64,000 nt of DNA. Source: Lyophyllum atratum. Its lineage: Eukaryota > Basidiomycota > Agaricomycetes > Agaricales > Lyophyllaceae. Under the pieces are notes generated by a model that did no database searches, was not told where the DNA came from, and saw only the letters and a list, made by a program, of their open reading frames with translations. The DNA is taken from assembly GCA_014905825.1 (NCBI GenBank), contig JACGCN010000058.1, forward strand, positions 167,111-231,110, in the 5' to 3' direction. This document shows, in pieces, positions 34,512-44,995 of the stretch. The position numbers and the translations under genes are program-made. Positions within the stretch are counted from its first letter, which is position 1. Every line of letters starts with the position of its first letter.

Positions 34512-36756
34512 ATGCACTCCCGTCCACCTTCATCCCGGTCATCTTCCCATTCCAGCTCAAATGAAGGTCAATGCATCAAGGTTTACATTCTTCAGGCCAA
34601 ATTAGATGCCGCTACTATCGCAGAACTCTATGCATTGATTGACAGCCAACAACTTGCCCCACGCGATGGCCTGCACCTGGAGCTATGCGGAGACCCGTCC
34701 GACGCTGATGTCATTGTCACAAATGTCCGAATGAAGAAACGTCTGGAGAGGCACCTCGACTGGAATATAGCCGTAAGTAGGTTGTGGCCTCCATGCAGCC
34801 GCTTCCTTATCCTTTCATTAGCGACAGAAGGCGATCGTGACGCCCGAATGGGTTCGCGATTCAATTGAGCAACAACGCCCTATGCCATGTGGTGACTACG
34901 CTGCTCTGCGTGAACTTCACGACGAGACAGTGAAGAACTGCCCCGACTGCAGGCTTCCATCGTGCGGGTGTGCATCAACTCGTCACACCACGCCACCACC
35001 TGGATCGACGCCACGCGTGTCAGCTGATGGCCTAACAAAAGCCACCGTAAGCCGAAGAATTCTATCCAACTACGCAGCTCCGTACGCGTGCCTTCGTGCC
35101 AGCCCGCTTGTTTGTCCCAATCAGGCGCTGTGCGTTGAACTGAGCACCCTGCGCATGCAACGCGATTTGGAAGGGAAGACTGTCAATGCTCTGAGTTATG
35201 AACGTGCTATCGCGGCAAGTCTAAATTGCTCTATTTTGGGACGCGCGGACTAAATAGTTCCTACAAAGATAATCAAATGTGAGAGAGTACCTCCGTCTTG
35301 CGCCTCATTTTGATTTCATGTGAATAGCTTACCCTCACGAGATAACAACTGAGAATTTCAAAGAGGTTGTACGGCTGCCCCACTTAGGGGAGAAGATATT
35401 ATCAAAGGTGATCAAGTTATTACTACTTGCACTCTGAAAGTGGAATTGATCTGGAACAGATAAAAGAATATATGGAATCTGGAGTCATCGAGGAATCCCG
35501 TACGTTCCTTAAATAATTATAGCGCCCTTTCCTGAGGAGTAATACCAACAAGAAACCATACGCAAATCCGAGCGGTTTCAGTCGCTCAAGGCCTTCACAA
35601 CTATCCACGGCGTAGGTCCTACGACAGCGCGGATGTTATACAGTATCGGCCTTCGGACACTTGAAGACATGGAACGCTACTATGACGTGGCCGTCGGCGA
35701 CGACGGTGTCCCCAAGCTCGAAGACGAGGATGTTATATTTACGCCAAATGGACGACGTGTCCCAAGAACGGAGCGATTACCCGATCTCTCTATCAAAACA
35801 GCGCTGGTCCTGCGGAATGACTTGGCAGTCCCGATACCCATCGATGAGGTTGAAGAAATGCATGCCGTTGTCATGGCTGAACTGGAAGAGCTTCAGCGTG
35901 GGTGTGTTAGCACCATTGTTGGCGGGTAGGTTCAATCGTCCAGGCAATGTACGCGTACGCCTGATGCATATAACTAGGCATCGCCGCGGAAAACCGCAGA
36001 GCAATGACGTTGACATCGTCATCAGCCATCCGGACATCCGAAGCGGTGGCGAGCGAGTCAAGGGTCTGTGTAAGAGGCTCGTTCACAGGCTTTACGACCG
36101 TGGTACGTGTTTATCTCAGTCTGGATAATAGCTCCCTCACGAAGTATACCGGCATAGGTCTAGTTACCCATGTGACGCGTGAGCATACGCCCCCAGCCGA
36201 TAAGACGGTCTAGTTCACACAGTTACGCTGTTTACACGCAGATCTATCTGGCTTTCACGAACATAACGCGCTACGGACCACTCATTGGGACTCGCTTGAG
36301 AAGGCGTTGACTGTTTTCAAATTCCCATCAGACGGCAAACAGGAAACGTTACATCGCAGGCTTGATCTAATCTTCGCGGCACCCGAGGCCCATTGGAGTG
36401 CCGTGGTCGGGTGGTAAAGTTCTTTGAGAGATCCTTTTACTGTTGCTGAAATCAGGAACAGGACGGGTTCAAAAATGTTCGAACGGGACCTGCGACTGTG
36501 GGCTAAGAAAGAGAAGTATGTCGTTGCCAGGCTATCATTCATGGGATATATCTAATCCGTCCTTCAAGAGGGATGAAGTTCGACAGTTCCGGAATGTATG
36601 TCGCCTATCCCTCTGTGGACAGGACGAAACTAACAAGGTATTGCCAGAACCCGCCGACACGATTCAAAAATGTTCTTCCCAAAGAGTGAAAAAGAGGTAT
36701 TTGAACTATTTGGTTTGGAATGGATCGATCCAGCGTTTCGAAATGCGGATGTATGA
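34512..36756 (+). CDS. POL4: Family X DNA polymerase (Pol4 / Pol mu-lambda type)
   Basis: Nuclear gap-filling polymerase of end joining and base excision repair. Start MHSRPPSSRSSSHSSSNEGQ. The N-terminal BRCT domain spans residues about 20-110 (KVYILQAKLDAATIAELYAL, ADVIVTNVRMKKRLERHL, KAIVTPEWVRDSIEQQRPM). A Cys-rich linker follows. The 8-kDa domain (GKTVNALSYERAIA, YPHEITTENFKEVVRLPHLG) and a helix-hairpin-helix FTTIHGVGPTTARMLYSIGL come next. The palm has GGHRRGKPQSNDVDIVISHP with two catalytic Asp, and RLDLIFAAPEAHW with the third. VVGWTGSKMFERDLRLWAKK and GLEWIDPAFRNADV close the protein. All catalytic residues are present. The gene has a GC-AG intron (35215-35268) directly before a 10-base microexon. 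Confidence 0.92.
35215..35268 (+). other. GC-AG intron in POL4
   Basis: Donor GCG|GCAAGT and acceptor ACAAAG. It joins SYERAIA to the microexon that encodes IIK. A branch-like CTAAAT lies inside. The GT-AG alternatives tested hit stop codons. Confidence 0.75.
35269..35278 (+). other. 10-base microexon of POL4
   Basis: ATAATCAAAT between the GC-AG intron and a GTGAGA intron ending at 35327. It encodes IIK plus the first base of a Ser codon. The join reads ERAIA-IIK-SYPHEIT, which matches the family pattern RAISVIKxxPxxIT. Confidence 0.75.
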
Positions 36757-36831
36757 CGAAGAAGCCCGGTAATCTCTTCGTCGCTTTAATGATTGATTTT
36801 ATGCGGGTTTGATGACATTCATTGAAAAAGG

Positions 36832-38849
36832 TCAGTTTGCGAATGCTGGGATGCCGGTCATCGCTTTTCCAAGGATGAGGGCATGAATGTCCTGTGAAAG
36901 GAGTCAGGGAACCTCAATAAACGATTGTAATATGACAAACATTTGTGCCTGAAAGAGAGCTCGTCAATAGATATTTAACGGGTTCAGAACGCTCAAGCTC
37001 ACCTTCATAAGTGTTGGTGACCTGAAGATTCGCGACATGCCGCCCAACATGGTATCTAGATGCAAATCATATAAATTCTTGCGACGCAGCAGTCGGTCAG
37101 ACTTGACTCACTCGTCAGCACAAGCATTACCGCCCAAAATGTCAAGAACAACTCGGGAATGCTGCAATGCCTTGCCACAGTTGTTCTTTTTCACGAGGCT
37201 GATCATCTCCGGTGCAAGCTTACCCTCGTCCTTCAGCCTACCTACCTGCAAGCTGGCCAGGAGTCCGAGGGTGACCTCAGTCTGGGCCTCGACGAGCTTT
37301 TTTTGAACAAGTTGGAAGGATGCGAGCGGTCGCTTGAACTGGTGTCGCTCGAGGGCGTATGCCCGAGTCCTGTGAACGCAGTCTTCCAGCGCACCCATGA
37401 CACCCCACGATATCCCGAACCTGAACACCCAAAATCACTAAGATGACTCAAGAAGTGCGGAACATGCGCACCGAGCCGAGTTCAAGCATGAGAAAGGCGA
37501 GCCCAAGCCCCTGGTCTTCGGCAACAGGGCGTCATGGGAAACTTTAACGGAATCCATAAAGATAGAACCCGTGAGCGAAGCACGAAGTGCGAGTTTATTC
37601 TTGATTGGAGGAGCGCTGAGACCCTTGAGACCCTGAAGTTTACTTTCAGTATCTGGCAAGATTAGGAAGATTGGTAGCGAGTGGCGTACCTTGTCCAGCA
37701 AGAAACCGCGGATTTTGTTGTCCCATTTACAATTTGCCCAAACTACGAAGACATCGCTGTCAAAAGTGTTAGATTTGACTCGCGTACCGGGCGGACCAAG
37801 CTTACGCGACGGGTGCGTTAGAAATCCATGTTTTGCTTCCATTGATTATGAATCCACCGTCGACTTCTTCAGCTGTCGTTTCCATTCCTGCAGGATCTGA
37901 GCCATGATTGGGTTCGGTAAGACCCTGTTGTGAGTGTTAATCTAGTTGGCGCACTGTCAAGGAGTAACACATACGAAAGCACCGATAATCTCTCCCTTGG
38001 CTGTACAAAGATGTTAGTAAATCAAAGAATGCTGCGGGAATGCGATCAACCTAGTCGAGGGAGATATTTCTCTTTCTGCGCCTCTGTCCCAAACTCATTG
38101 ATAGGGTGCATGACCAACGACGACTGCACGGAAGCTGTTGAACGGTATCCTGAGTCGACTCTGGAACAAATTTTTATGAAGGATTCTCCAAAAAGTGTTT
38201 GCATCACTACTGACCTCTCGATCTCCCTCGCAATCAAGCCGTAAGCAACGTTGCTTGCGCCTGCACAACCATAACCTGTGATCGTAGGGCCAAGCAGTCC
38301 AAGCGCACCCATTTCAGGGATAATGTCATGGTTAAATTCTTTATATGACGAGGAAACGACGCGTCGTAAATCAGCGGAACACTCGGGAGGACGTCGGATC
38401 TTCTACTCGCCTTCCGTCCTCCACCCATGCAGAACTCGGGGAAGAAGTTTCTCCTACTGAAGACGTCAGTACTTTACAAGAGAAAAGAGGGTGAGCCTGT
38501 TTGCCTGGCAGTAGTCGCGCGCTGTGTCCCTTTATCACCAGGTTAACTAACAGATTAAGTCAAGGGGTTACGGATGGGATTCACCGAATTGCAACTTCGT
38601 CCTCAGTCAATAGAGATTCGAGGTTCAAGGGATCCTAAGGTGCCAATGTTCATATCCTTACACGAGTATCTTTCCTTTGGACCATACCTCCCATTGGAAC
38701 TTTGCCAAACCTATTAGATAGTCAATTGACGCGTAGAACGGAGTTACTGGAAATGGTCTACCAGTCGAGGCTGCGCGGCGGCTGGCAACGGTCTGCTTCA
38801 GCGAGGTTTGGATAATGCGAGCTGGACCAGTGCGAGAGAGGCGAAACAT
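36832..38849 (-). CDS. Glutaryl-CoA dehydrogenase, mitochondrial
   Basis: FAD enzyme that oxidises and decarboxylates glutaryl-CoA to crotonyl-CoA in lysine and tryptophan breakdown. The start at 38849, [20 protein letters not shown], is an Arg/Ser-rich mitochondrial presequence. Then [122 protein letters not shown] and [20 protein letters not shown]. The C-terminus reads [33 protein letters not shown]. The EGTND motif holds the catalytic Glu region of the family. The gene has two GC-AG introns and an 8-base microexon, yet the full frame is intact. Its stop lies 75 bases from that of POL4 (convergent). Confidence 0.92.
36941..36948 (-). other. 8-base microexon of glutaryl-CoA dehydrogenase
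   Basis: GCACAAAT (minus strand) flanked by TTTCAG and GTTTGT. It supplies most of Gly-Thr-Asn in [14 protein letters not shown]. Flanking introns are 36949-37002 and 36892-36940. Without it the conserved EGTND motif cannot be built. Confidence 0.85.
38339..38410 (-). other. GC-AG intron in glutaryl-CoA dehydrogenase (a)
   Basis: GAAG|GCGAGT donor and ATAAAG acceptor join [11 protein letters not shown] to [14 protein letters not shown], matching the family's RVLEAYRNExxDxEIIPEMG pattern. Using the nearby GT puts a stop in frame. Confidence 0.75.
38454..38504 (-). other. GC-AG intron in glutaryl-CoA dehydrogenase (b)
   Basis: CAG|GCAAAC donor and CAGTAG acceptor join ARDYCQ to EKLLPRVL. The donor is weaker than the others. 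The only in-frame GT alternative leaves a 24-base intron and inserts residues foreign to the family. Confidence 0.6.
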
Positions 38850-39312
38850 GGTAGAGGGGTGTAGTGCTAGGTGGGAACGGGTTGAGGAGTGGGGACGGAA
38901 CTAATTACAACTCTGCTGGGGAACGGAATTGCCGGTATATCACGTGATCGGGTCATGGCATCTACTGCCACTGCCGTCGGCCCGTCGCCGTGGGTTTTGG
39001 CAATGGCTCCTCAGGTGCGATACTTGGAAGTAGGGGAGGGCTCGTATCGAAGCACAATGATGCATGAAACGATAGAGTTTTTGAGAGGTTCAGAGTTTTC
39101 ACGAAAGATCCGAAGTCAAATGCAGCCAGAACTCAGAACTCAAGGTCATCGGGACAAGTAGGTGCCGCAAGGTAAAATAAAATGTTGTCAGTACCGTCGA
39201 TCCTGTTCGCGATTCTCCCATGTATTCAGGTTATATCACGGTTGCGCATGTAAACATATCATATTGCCGTATACGATACGAAATGAGGAAGGCCATGTGT
39301 GTACAAAACGGT
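38850..39312. other. Intergenic, promoter of glutaryl-CoA dehydrogenase
   Basis: 463 bases between the dehydrogenase start and the eL33 stop, both minus strand. Nothing else recognised. Confidence 0.4.
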
Positions 39313-40008
39313 TCAGATGTTCGAGGGGTAAAGCATCTACCAAGCAATCAATATACGCAGAAGAGTCGTAAATCGAGGCACAATTACGCACCACTCGGAC
39401 GGCGGCACCGAATGCGCGAGGGGGTAGGTTATGGCGGAATTTTGATTTTACGACGCCTGATGAACCGTGCGGCCTTGTCACACGTCTGATATGTGGCGAG
39501 CGATGAGTTGGGGTGATACGTAGAGACTCGATAATTTACTCACCCCCAGATGACTCGTACTTTAGTACCCCGGATCTCGCGTTTGCCCTTGTAAACGAAG
39601 GCGACACGCTGCAATATCATGAGATGGTGGGTTCAAGGGAATATGGGAGGGGCAAACGGACCTTTCCAAGGTAGAACTGAGCGTCCTCCTTCGTCGCAAC
39701 ACCCTCAATCTGTATCAGCGATGTGTTGGGGCGGGTGTTGCGCTTCGCGCGTTTGTGGCCCAATACGCGGCCTTTGCTGTACAGTCTGCGGAACGAAAGG
39801 TTTCAGCACATCGAGCGCCAGTATTGGAGAATGCGAGGGTTGAAACGTCGGAAGGTGCAAGCTCGGTCAAGATTTGGCTGGATTTCGTGAAGCGTCATCC
39901 TGTACTGTCTGAAGCAATCCATCTCTTCCACTCCGCCCAGATCCTCCATCCAAGCGCTAGACCAGCCGCAAGCCCTTCAGATGCGGATTCTCACCTAGTA
40001 GAGCCCAT
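39313..40008 (-). CDS. RPL33: 60S ribosomal protein eL33 (L35A)
   Basis: Structural protein of the large ribosomal subunit. Spliced product: [100 protein letters not shown] and the ending YPSNI. About 108 residues, the usual size. Exon 1 holds only MGSTR (start 40008) before an intron of roughly 200 bases, a common layout of ribosomal protein genes. The last exon encodes only MLYPSNI. All four introns are GT-AG. Confidence 0.95.
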
Positions 40009-40234
40009 TTTGAATCTTGAGGTGTGCCGACGCCGTTGAAATCTTGAGGGGGGTTTTGCGTACAGTGACCAAAATTGCGAGGACGGGTGCGACAACTTTG
40101 GATCCAAACAACGACAAACAGATTCGGTCCCTCTCCTCAATCCTCGTTCGTTGTCAACATATTCATTGCAGCTAACGCGGGCATAAAGATAGGGTAAGAA
40201 GCAAAGGCAAGGCTTGTTTATTATGTCTATGATG

Positions 40235-41645
40235 CTAGAATATATTGGAGAAGAAATTAGAGATCTTGTCCTTGACCGTCGACGGCTCCGACTCCCGCTG
40301 TTTCTGTGATCGCTTCGCTGATTCCTGTTGTCGCGCCCGCAACGACTGGTCGCGCAAATCTCTCATAGAGTGCTGACTATTCTTTTGACCCTGTGCTTGG
40401 CGTTGGCGCTGTGGCTTCTTTCTCTCGGGAGACATCGTTTGTTTCGGTCGTGAAGGTGGTTTAGCCATCGAAGCCGCGATAGCTTCAACTTCAGCTACTG
40501 ACGCAGGAATTGAGGTGGAAGTCCTGACTCCGGGAAGCGGAGAATCTTGCATGATGTCCACAAAGTTTTGCGTAGAAGTTGAAGCGTTAGGTTGGAAGTC
40601 TGGGCCGGGGGAAGCGGGGACGGAGGAAACAAAGGTTTGAATGGTACTAGGCATTGGGGTGTCTGTTGGCGCAGACTCGTGGCCAGGAAGCGGTTCCCAA
40701 TCCAGGGTGGGACGACTGATGTCAGGAGCCGTTGTCGAAAGGGTTTCATAAGGATTTGGTATACGGAGCGCTTCGCTATATGTTCGTAAAGCACATCGCA
40801 TTCGAGCATTGTCGACGGCAGATGGAAGGAAGACCTTCGTCTGAGATATCAGGGTATCTGTTGAAACTGGCGGTAGTTCATGGAAGCCACCCCATCGGAT
40901 AAAGCTTCGGGCTACGTCTTCGGATGGCGGTAATGTCCCAACTAGGGGTGCGGTGAACCAATTAGTACCTGGGGAAGCGACGAAATCGTTGGTGAACATA
41001 GTAAACATGAAAGTAGAGGATATCATACTGGATCGTTGAATTGTAAAGGCAGTTTCTTCTTTTCCGCTCTCCGCGATGTCTTCCATTACATTCCCGAAGG
41101 TCGGAATGTTTGATTCCTTATATTCTTCAGATCGAAGGACTGGCTCTAGTTCGTCTAGACCAACACCACCCGGCCGGTTGCGAATCGTGGTGGGGAGGGT
41201 GACGAGGATGGTTTCTGTTTCGACAGGAATACGCTCAAAAGCTTTCGGATCTCGAAATGTTACATTTATCGAGTTTTGATAATGCGTCGGCAGCTCGAAA
41301 TCCTGACAGTTCACAACTTTCGTTAAGCGAAACTTCGTGGGATGTAGTCCTACGTACCCTCTGAAACTTGTATTCCTTGACGGCACCATATTTACGCTCT
41401 ACGGCTCTTATTACGGCCAAGGCTTCTGCTGGAGATTGCAGAAACTTTTTGCCCCGCAGAATGGCAGAGTTAGGTTCCTCGGAGAGGACGGTAGGACCGC
41501 GATACCCCGTCCTTCCCGTGTATCGACGCTGGTTATTGGAGGGTTGCGCTTGCTCCGAGGTGACTGCGATGCCTCGGTGAAACGTACGCGCGTGTCGAAG
41601 GCGACATGGAGCGAGGACGGGGGGAACCTGCGTTCGTGGTAGCAT
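40235..41645 (-). CDS. Unrecognised protein with RRM-like N-terminal segment, mitochondrial-type N-terminus
   Basis: No family is recognised with confidence. ATG at 41645 gives MLPRTQVPPVLAPCRLRHAR, an Arg-rich N-terminus with no acidic residue, as in mitochondrial presequences. The next segment, PAEALAVIRAVERKYGAVKE plus YKFQRDFELPTHYQNSINVT, has a beta-alpha-beta-beta look like a degenerate RRM. One intron, 41303-41357, joins KFQR to DFELP. The middle is mostly hydrophilic; the C-terminus is Gln/Arg/Lys-rich (KKPQRQRQAQGQKNSQHSM) and ends KDKISNFFSNIF, an amphipathic helix. About 450 residues. It shares a 72-base divergent promoter with the DUF1279 gene. A role in mitochondrial gene expression is a guess. 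Confidence 0.7.
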
Positions 41646-41717
41646 AGAGAACGCAGTCGTGGGGAAAATCCAAAAAACAGCCGATCACCTTCAAGTTCGC
41701 CTGGCACTCATCTCACC
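41646..41717. promoter_or_regulatory. 72-base divergent promoter
   Basis: Only 72 bases separate the start codons at 41645 (-) and 41718 (+). Both promoters and 5' leaders must overlap each other or the opposite coding region. Confidence 0.6.
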
Positions 41718-42314
41718 ATGTCTCCCGGTCCTCAAGGCCATTTTGCGGCCTACAGAAATGCGCTCAATGCCCTGTCAGCGCGTACAGGCACCCCACTCCC
41801 TTCTCTTCTACTCTCCTTTGGAATCCTTCATGAAGTAACAGCTGTCGTCCCACTCGTCGCCGTCTTTTATGGCTCACGAACTTTGGGCATCGGGGAAAGC
41901 ATCATCAACGCCATCGTTCCCAAAGATGCAAACACCTTATCCGCGGAAGATAACTGGCTCAAGGGAGTGTTTCGCACCTGGGTCGAGGAAGGAGATGCTT
42001 GGGCAAGCAGGATTGGTCGGCGGTACGGTGTATTCGGCTACGAGAAACGGATAAATGGGACACAGGAACCTCCTTCGCAGTCCTCACACTTGTCAAGTCA
42101 AATTGCTGGAGATGTAGCGAATGCGGTCGTTGCTTATGGTGTAACGAAGGTATACGAACTCGGCTTCCCCGTAACACGCGCCTTATAATCATCTTTCCAG
42201 GCGCTGATACCTGTCCGAATCGGTGTTTCCTTGTACCTTTCTCCCGCGTTTTCTAGACGAGTTGTTGAGCCCATCCGCAAAACTCTGATACGACCCTTCC
42301 GTTCAAAACCTTGA
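41718..42314 (+). CDS. DUF1279 / FAM210-like membrane protein
   Basis: Probably a mitochondrial inner membrane protein. Start MSPGPQGHFAAYRNALNALS. The first hydrophobic segment, LPSLLLSFGILHEVTAVVPL VAVFYG, is followed by a charged loop. The second part reads VANAVVAYGVTKALIPVRIG, then VSLYLSPAFSRRVVEPIRKT, matching the DUF1279 pattern of a YxxxKxLxPxRI helix. One intron starts GTATAC after GVTK and ends TTTCCAG near 42200. The last codons are LIRPFRSKP with stop at 42312-42314. Function in fungi is poorly known; FAM210A in animals affects mitochondrial protein synthesis (family knowledge, not shown here). Confidence 0.75.
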
Positions 42315-42377
42315 CCTTGTTTACCTTGTATTTGTCCGTGTCACATAACCCTCAGTGAACCAAGCAACGTTCCGCGC

Positions 42378-43558
42378 ATGCCCAAGCTTCGCCTCAAACG
42401 CACTCCAGACGAGGAAGCTGCCCATCAACTACGGAAAAAGCAAAGGAGGGAAGCAAAGAGTAAGAGAAAGCATGGTGTTGCGGACAATTTCGGCGAACCG
42501 TCACAGAAACGGTCTCGCCAGGAGGACAGCTCTTCACGACCATGGGCCTCGAGCGATGAAGAGCCCCAAGTGGATAACAATCTTGAACCAGGTCCATCCT
42601 CGGCACAAAATTACTCAAGCAACTCGATGAAGCCGGACTATGAGAAGCTTCGTGCCGAAATTGAGGAAAAGCGTTTCCGCGAGAAGATGTTTGGAGCGTT
42701 CGAGGATGACGAGCGGCTTGACTCCCTGGAAGCGCGGCTTAACGATTTTGCACATGTTCCAGGGAGGTGGAGATCGGATGGAGGGAGCAAACCGGGAAAG
42801 CCTGTGTACGATGACGATGTTGGCGCGGATGGCCTCCTGAGTGCGAATCCCCAATACATGGACGAGGAGGAGTACGCGGAGTGGATTCGTATGGGGATGT
42901 ACAGGTCAGATAAACATATTTCCTTACATGCAGCGAGCTAATTACATTTTACAGGAAAACACACGCGGATGAGTATGCTGAGCAACAGCGGAAGAAGGCT
43001 ATGAAAGCTCAACGTCGCGAGGAGGAGAAAGCTCGCAGGTTGGAGACCGAGCGCCTAGAGAAGATTGCGGAGGAGGAGCGACGGCGAAAGAAACTAGAAA
43101 AAGCGGATCGGCAGCGGCAGTATGCGAGGGAGGAATACGAGATTCGATGGCAAGCGCTTCTATCAGGCCGAGGTGACGACGCTGCGGACACCTCTCTACG
43201 GGAACTTAGATTCTATGACATTCCCTGGCCTGTTCTCGCAGCGCATCGTCAAAAGCCCGACAAAAGGGGGACTACCTCTGGCCGGATGTCAATATCCGTT
43301 GAGCATTTGACAAAGGACGCAATTCTGGCATTTCTGGTACCGCCATCTGCATCTGCTGCCGCGGTGGACCCGACCCGACGAGAACTAGAGAAGAAGGAGC
43401 GGAAAGATAAATTGAGGGAGACTTTCTTGCGTTTCCATCCTGACAAGTTCGAGGGTCGATTTATGGGGCTTGTCAGAGAGACCGAGAAGGACGCCGTCCG
43501 AGAGGCCATTGGACAGGTTGTGCGGTCCCTAAACGCGCTAATGAGCGAAAATACTTGA
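42378..43558 (+). CDS. NFKBIL1-like protein (IkBL C-terminal domain)
   Basis: Nuclear protein related to animal NF-kappa-B inhibitor-like 1, without ankyrin repeats. Start MPKLRLKRTPDEEAAHQLRK, a basic likely nuclear signal (KKQRREAKSKRKHG). Then DYEKLRAEIEEKRFREKMFG, HVPGRWRS, EEEYAEWIRMGMYR. After one intron (about 42904-42953) comes a long charged coiled coil (RREEEKARRLETERLEKIAE). The C-terminal domain has YDIPWPVL, LTKDAILAFLVPP and the signature LRFHPDKFEGRF followed by EKDAVREAIGQVVRSLN. These last motifs define the family. It starts 63 bases after the DUF1279 stop, on the same strand. Confidence 0.85.
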
Positions 43559-43772
43559 GAGCTCACTGCCGGGTTACTCGAGGATACCACTTGCGCCCAC
43601 GCCTTGTCCCCGTCGTTAGACTGAATAGAACGCTCGGCGTGCTCTTTATCGAAACAGTACAACAAGATGAAACCCAAAGCACGGATACTAATAACCAACT
43701 CCCAAAGGTAAGATAAACCCATCAACAGAACCGTATCTCCTCTTGTAGTCATGTCTGACTACATGGCCGGCA

Positions 43773-44524
43773 TCATGCAGACATACGACGAATGCCTATT
43801 GAACGATTGGGCCTGCTGCGATGTTGAGGGTCTGGCGAATGGCTTTCAGCAAGAGGACTTCGTCATTCACCAAGATCCGACAACTCACAGTGAAGCTGCA
43901 ATTGACCATGCTTCAAGTCGGAAAGCGGTCACCGCTTCTGTGTCTGCATCTCGATCTGCTCTCCAGGCCCGCTGCTCAAGCATACATGCTATATCGCTGA
44001 ATCCGCGAGCGCATTGGTGGTGCGCGCCGGGAAAGGACGAAGATATTTCGCGATGTGTGAATATCGCCTCGAGGTAGTCCCCACCGGTTGTGACATAGTT
44101 GTCGAGCTGCTGCCGGATGGTTTGCAGATAAACGCATCCGTACGATTCGTTGTTGTCGGAGGACGGGCTTGGGCTTGTGGATGCCGACCTTTCGGGGGTC
44201 TGAAGTATGTGTGAGTCATGGCATCGCGTGCGGTCTGCGTTAGAGGCATACTTACTGAGTAGCTCTGATTTTCCTGCATCAGGGCGTCGGCAACGTCGCT
44301 TTCCGCTGTCTTTCTCCGGAGAGGGTCAGGCGTCTGCATATTCCAGGAGGTGCATTCATTTACCTTCGCTGTGGAGAGTCTCATGGTCCGCAACAAATCA
44401 CAAAGGTCCATCTCAACTGGGACCTAGTACTCTTTGAGCTCGAGCTCATGTCGCCAAGACACACCATTGAACCACGCACCTTGTTCAAGTTCTGCTCCGT
44501 GAATACTGGGTAGCTGGAGTTCAT
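43773..44524 (-). CDS. Unrecognised spliced gene
   Basis: No family recognised. The structure rests on three splice joins that keep one frame open where every single frame is interrupted. Exon 1 starts at 44524: MNSSYPVFTEQNLNK, then a GTGCGT-ACTAG intron. Exon 2: VPVEMDLCDLLRTMRLSTAK, later TPDPLRRKTAESDVADALMQ, then a GTAAGT intron. Exon 3: TPERSASTSPSPSSDNNESY, GCVYLQTIRQQLDNYVTTGG, DYLEAIFTHREISSSFPGAH, then a GTGAGT intron. The last exon is short and ends GIRRMSA. The middle is Ser-rich and the third exon predicted helical. About 200 residues. The stretch GTAAATG...ATGCAG in exon 2 is 30 bases and in frame whether spliced or not. Confidence 0.45.
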
Positions 44525-44995
44525 TTCTGGGTTGCGCGATGAACAAGGTCCAATATGCGGATGGGATTTGGCCGCGGGACCTTTTGTAGCAATGCACCCA
44601 TCCGCAAACGAGTCATTGCAGCGTGCATCGTGTGCCTCGTGTTTCCCGCATGATGACCTCAAACAGCCTCAAACTAGCCGCGATCGTCCTGATAAGCCTA
44701 AAGAAGAACCGCTAATCAAATAAAGCTCCATCCAGTGCGTGGATCGTGCATGTTCAGCACTCGATGCAATGCAGAAGCGTCAAGGTTAACAGTGCGCGAG
44801 GTGCCTTGCTTTGATCGCTCCATAGTCCCTGTTTACTGTGAAACGAGTATCCACGAATGAAATAACATGTGCTCCTATAGACGCTACTTGTGATTAGATA
44901 AGATAAGTCTAGGACAAGGACAGGGTATAGCGGAGAAAGCAACAAGGCTGACAGGACGCATAAGAACTCTAGGTGAGAAAGGCCCGTCGTCACCT
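44525..44995. other. Intergenic, nothing recognised
   Basis: 471 bases between the unrecognised gene and the 3' end of the Trk gene. No repeat or RNA gene seen. Confidence 0.4.

Noticed and set aside
41333..41357. A 25-base intron in the gene at 40235-41645
   Set aside because: GTACGT to ACGAAG would keep a frame, but a 55-base intron (41303-41357) ending GTCAG gives the better protein join KFQR-DFELPTHYQNS and a normal length.
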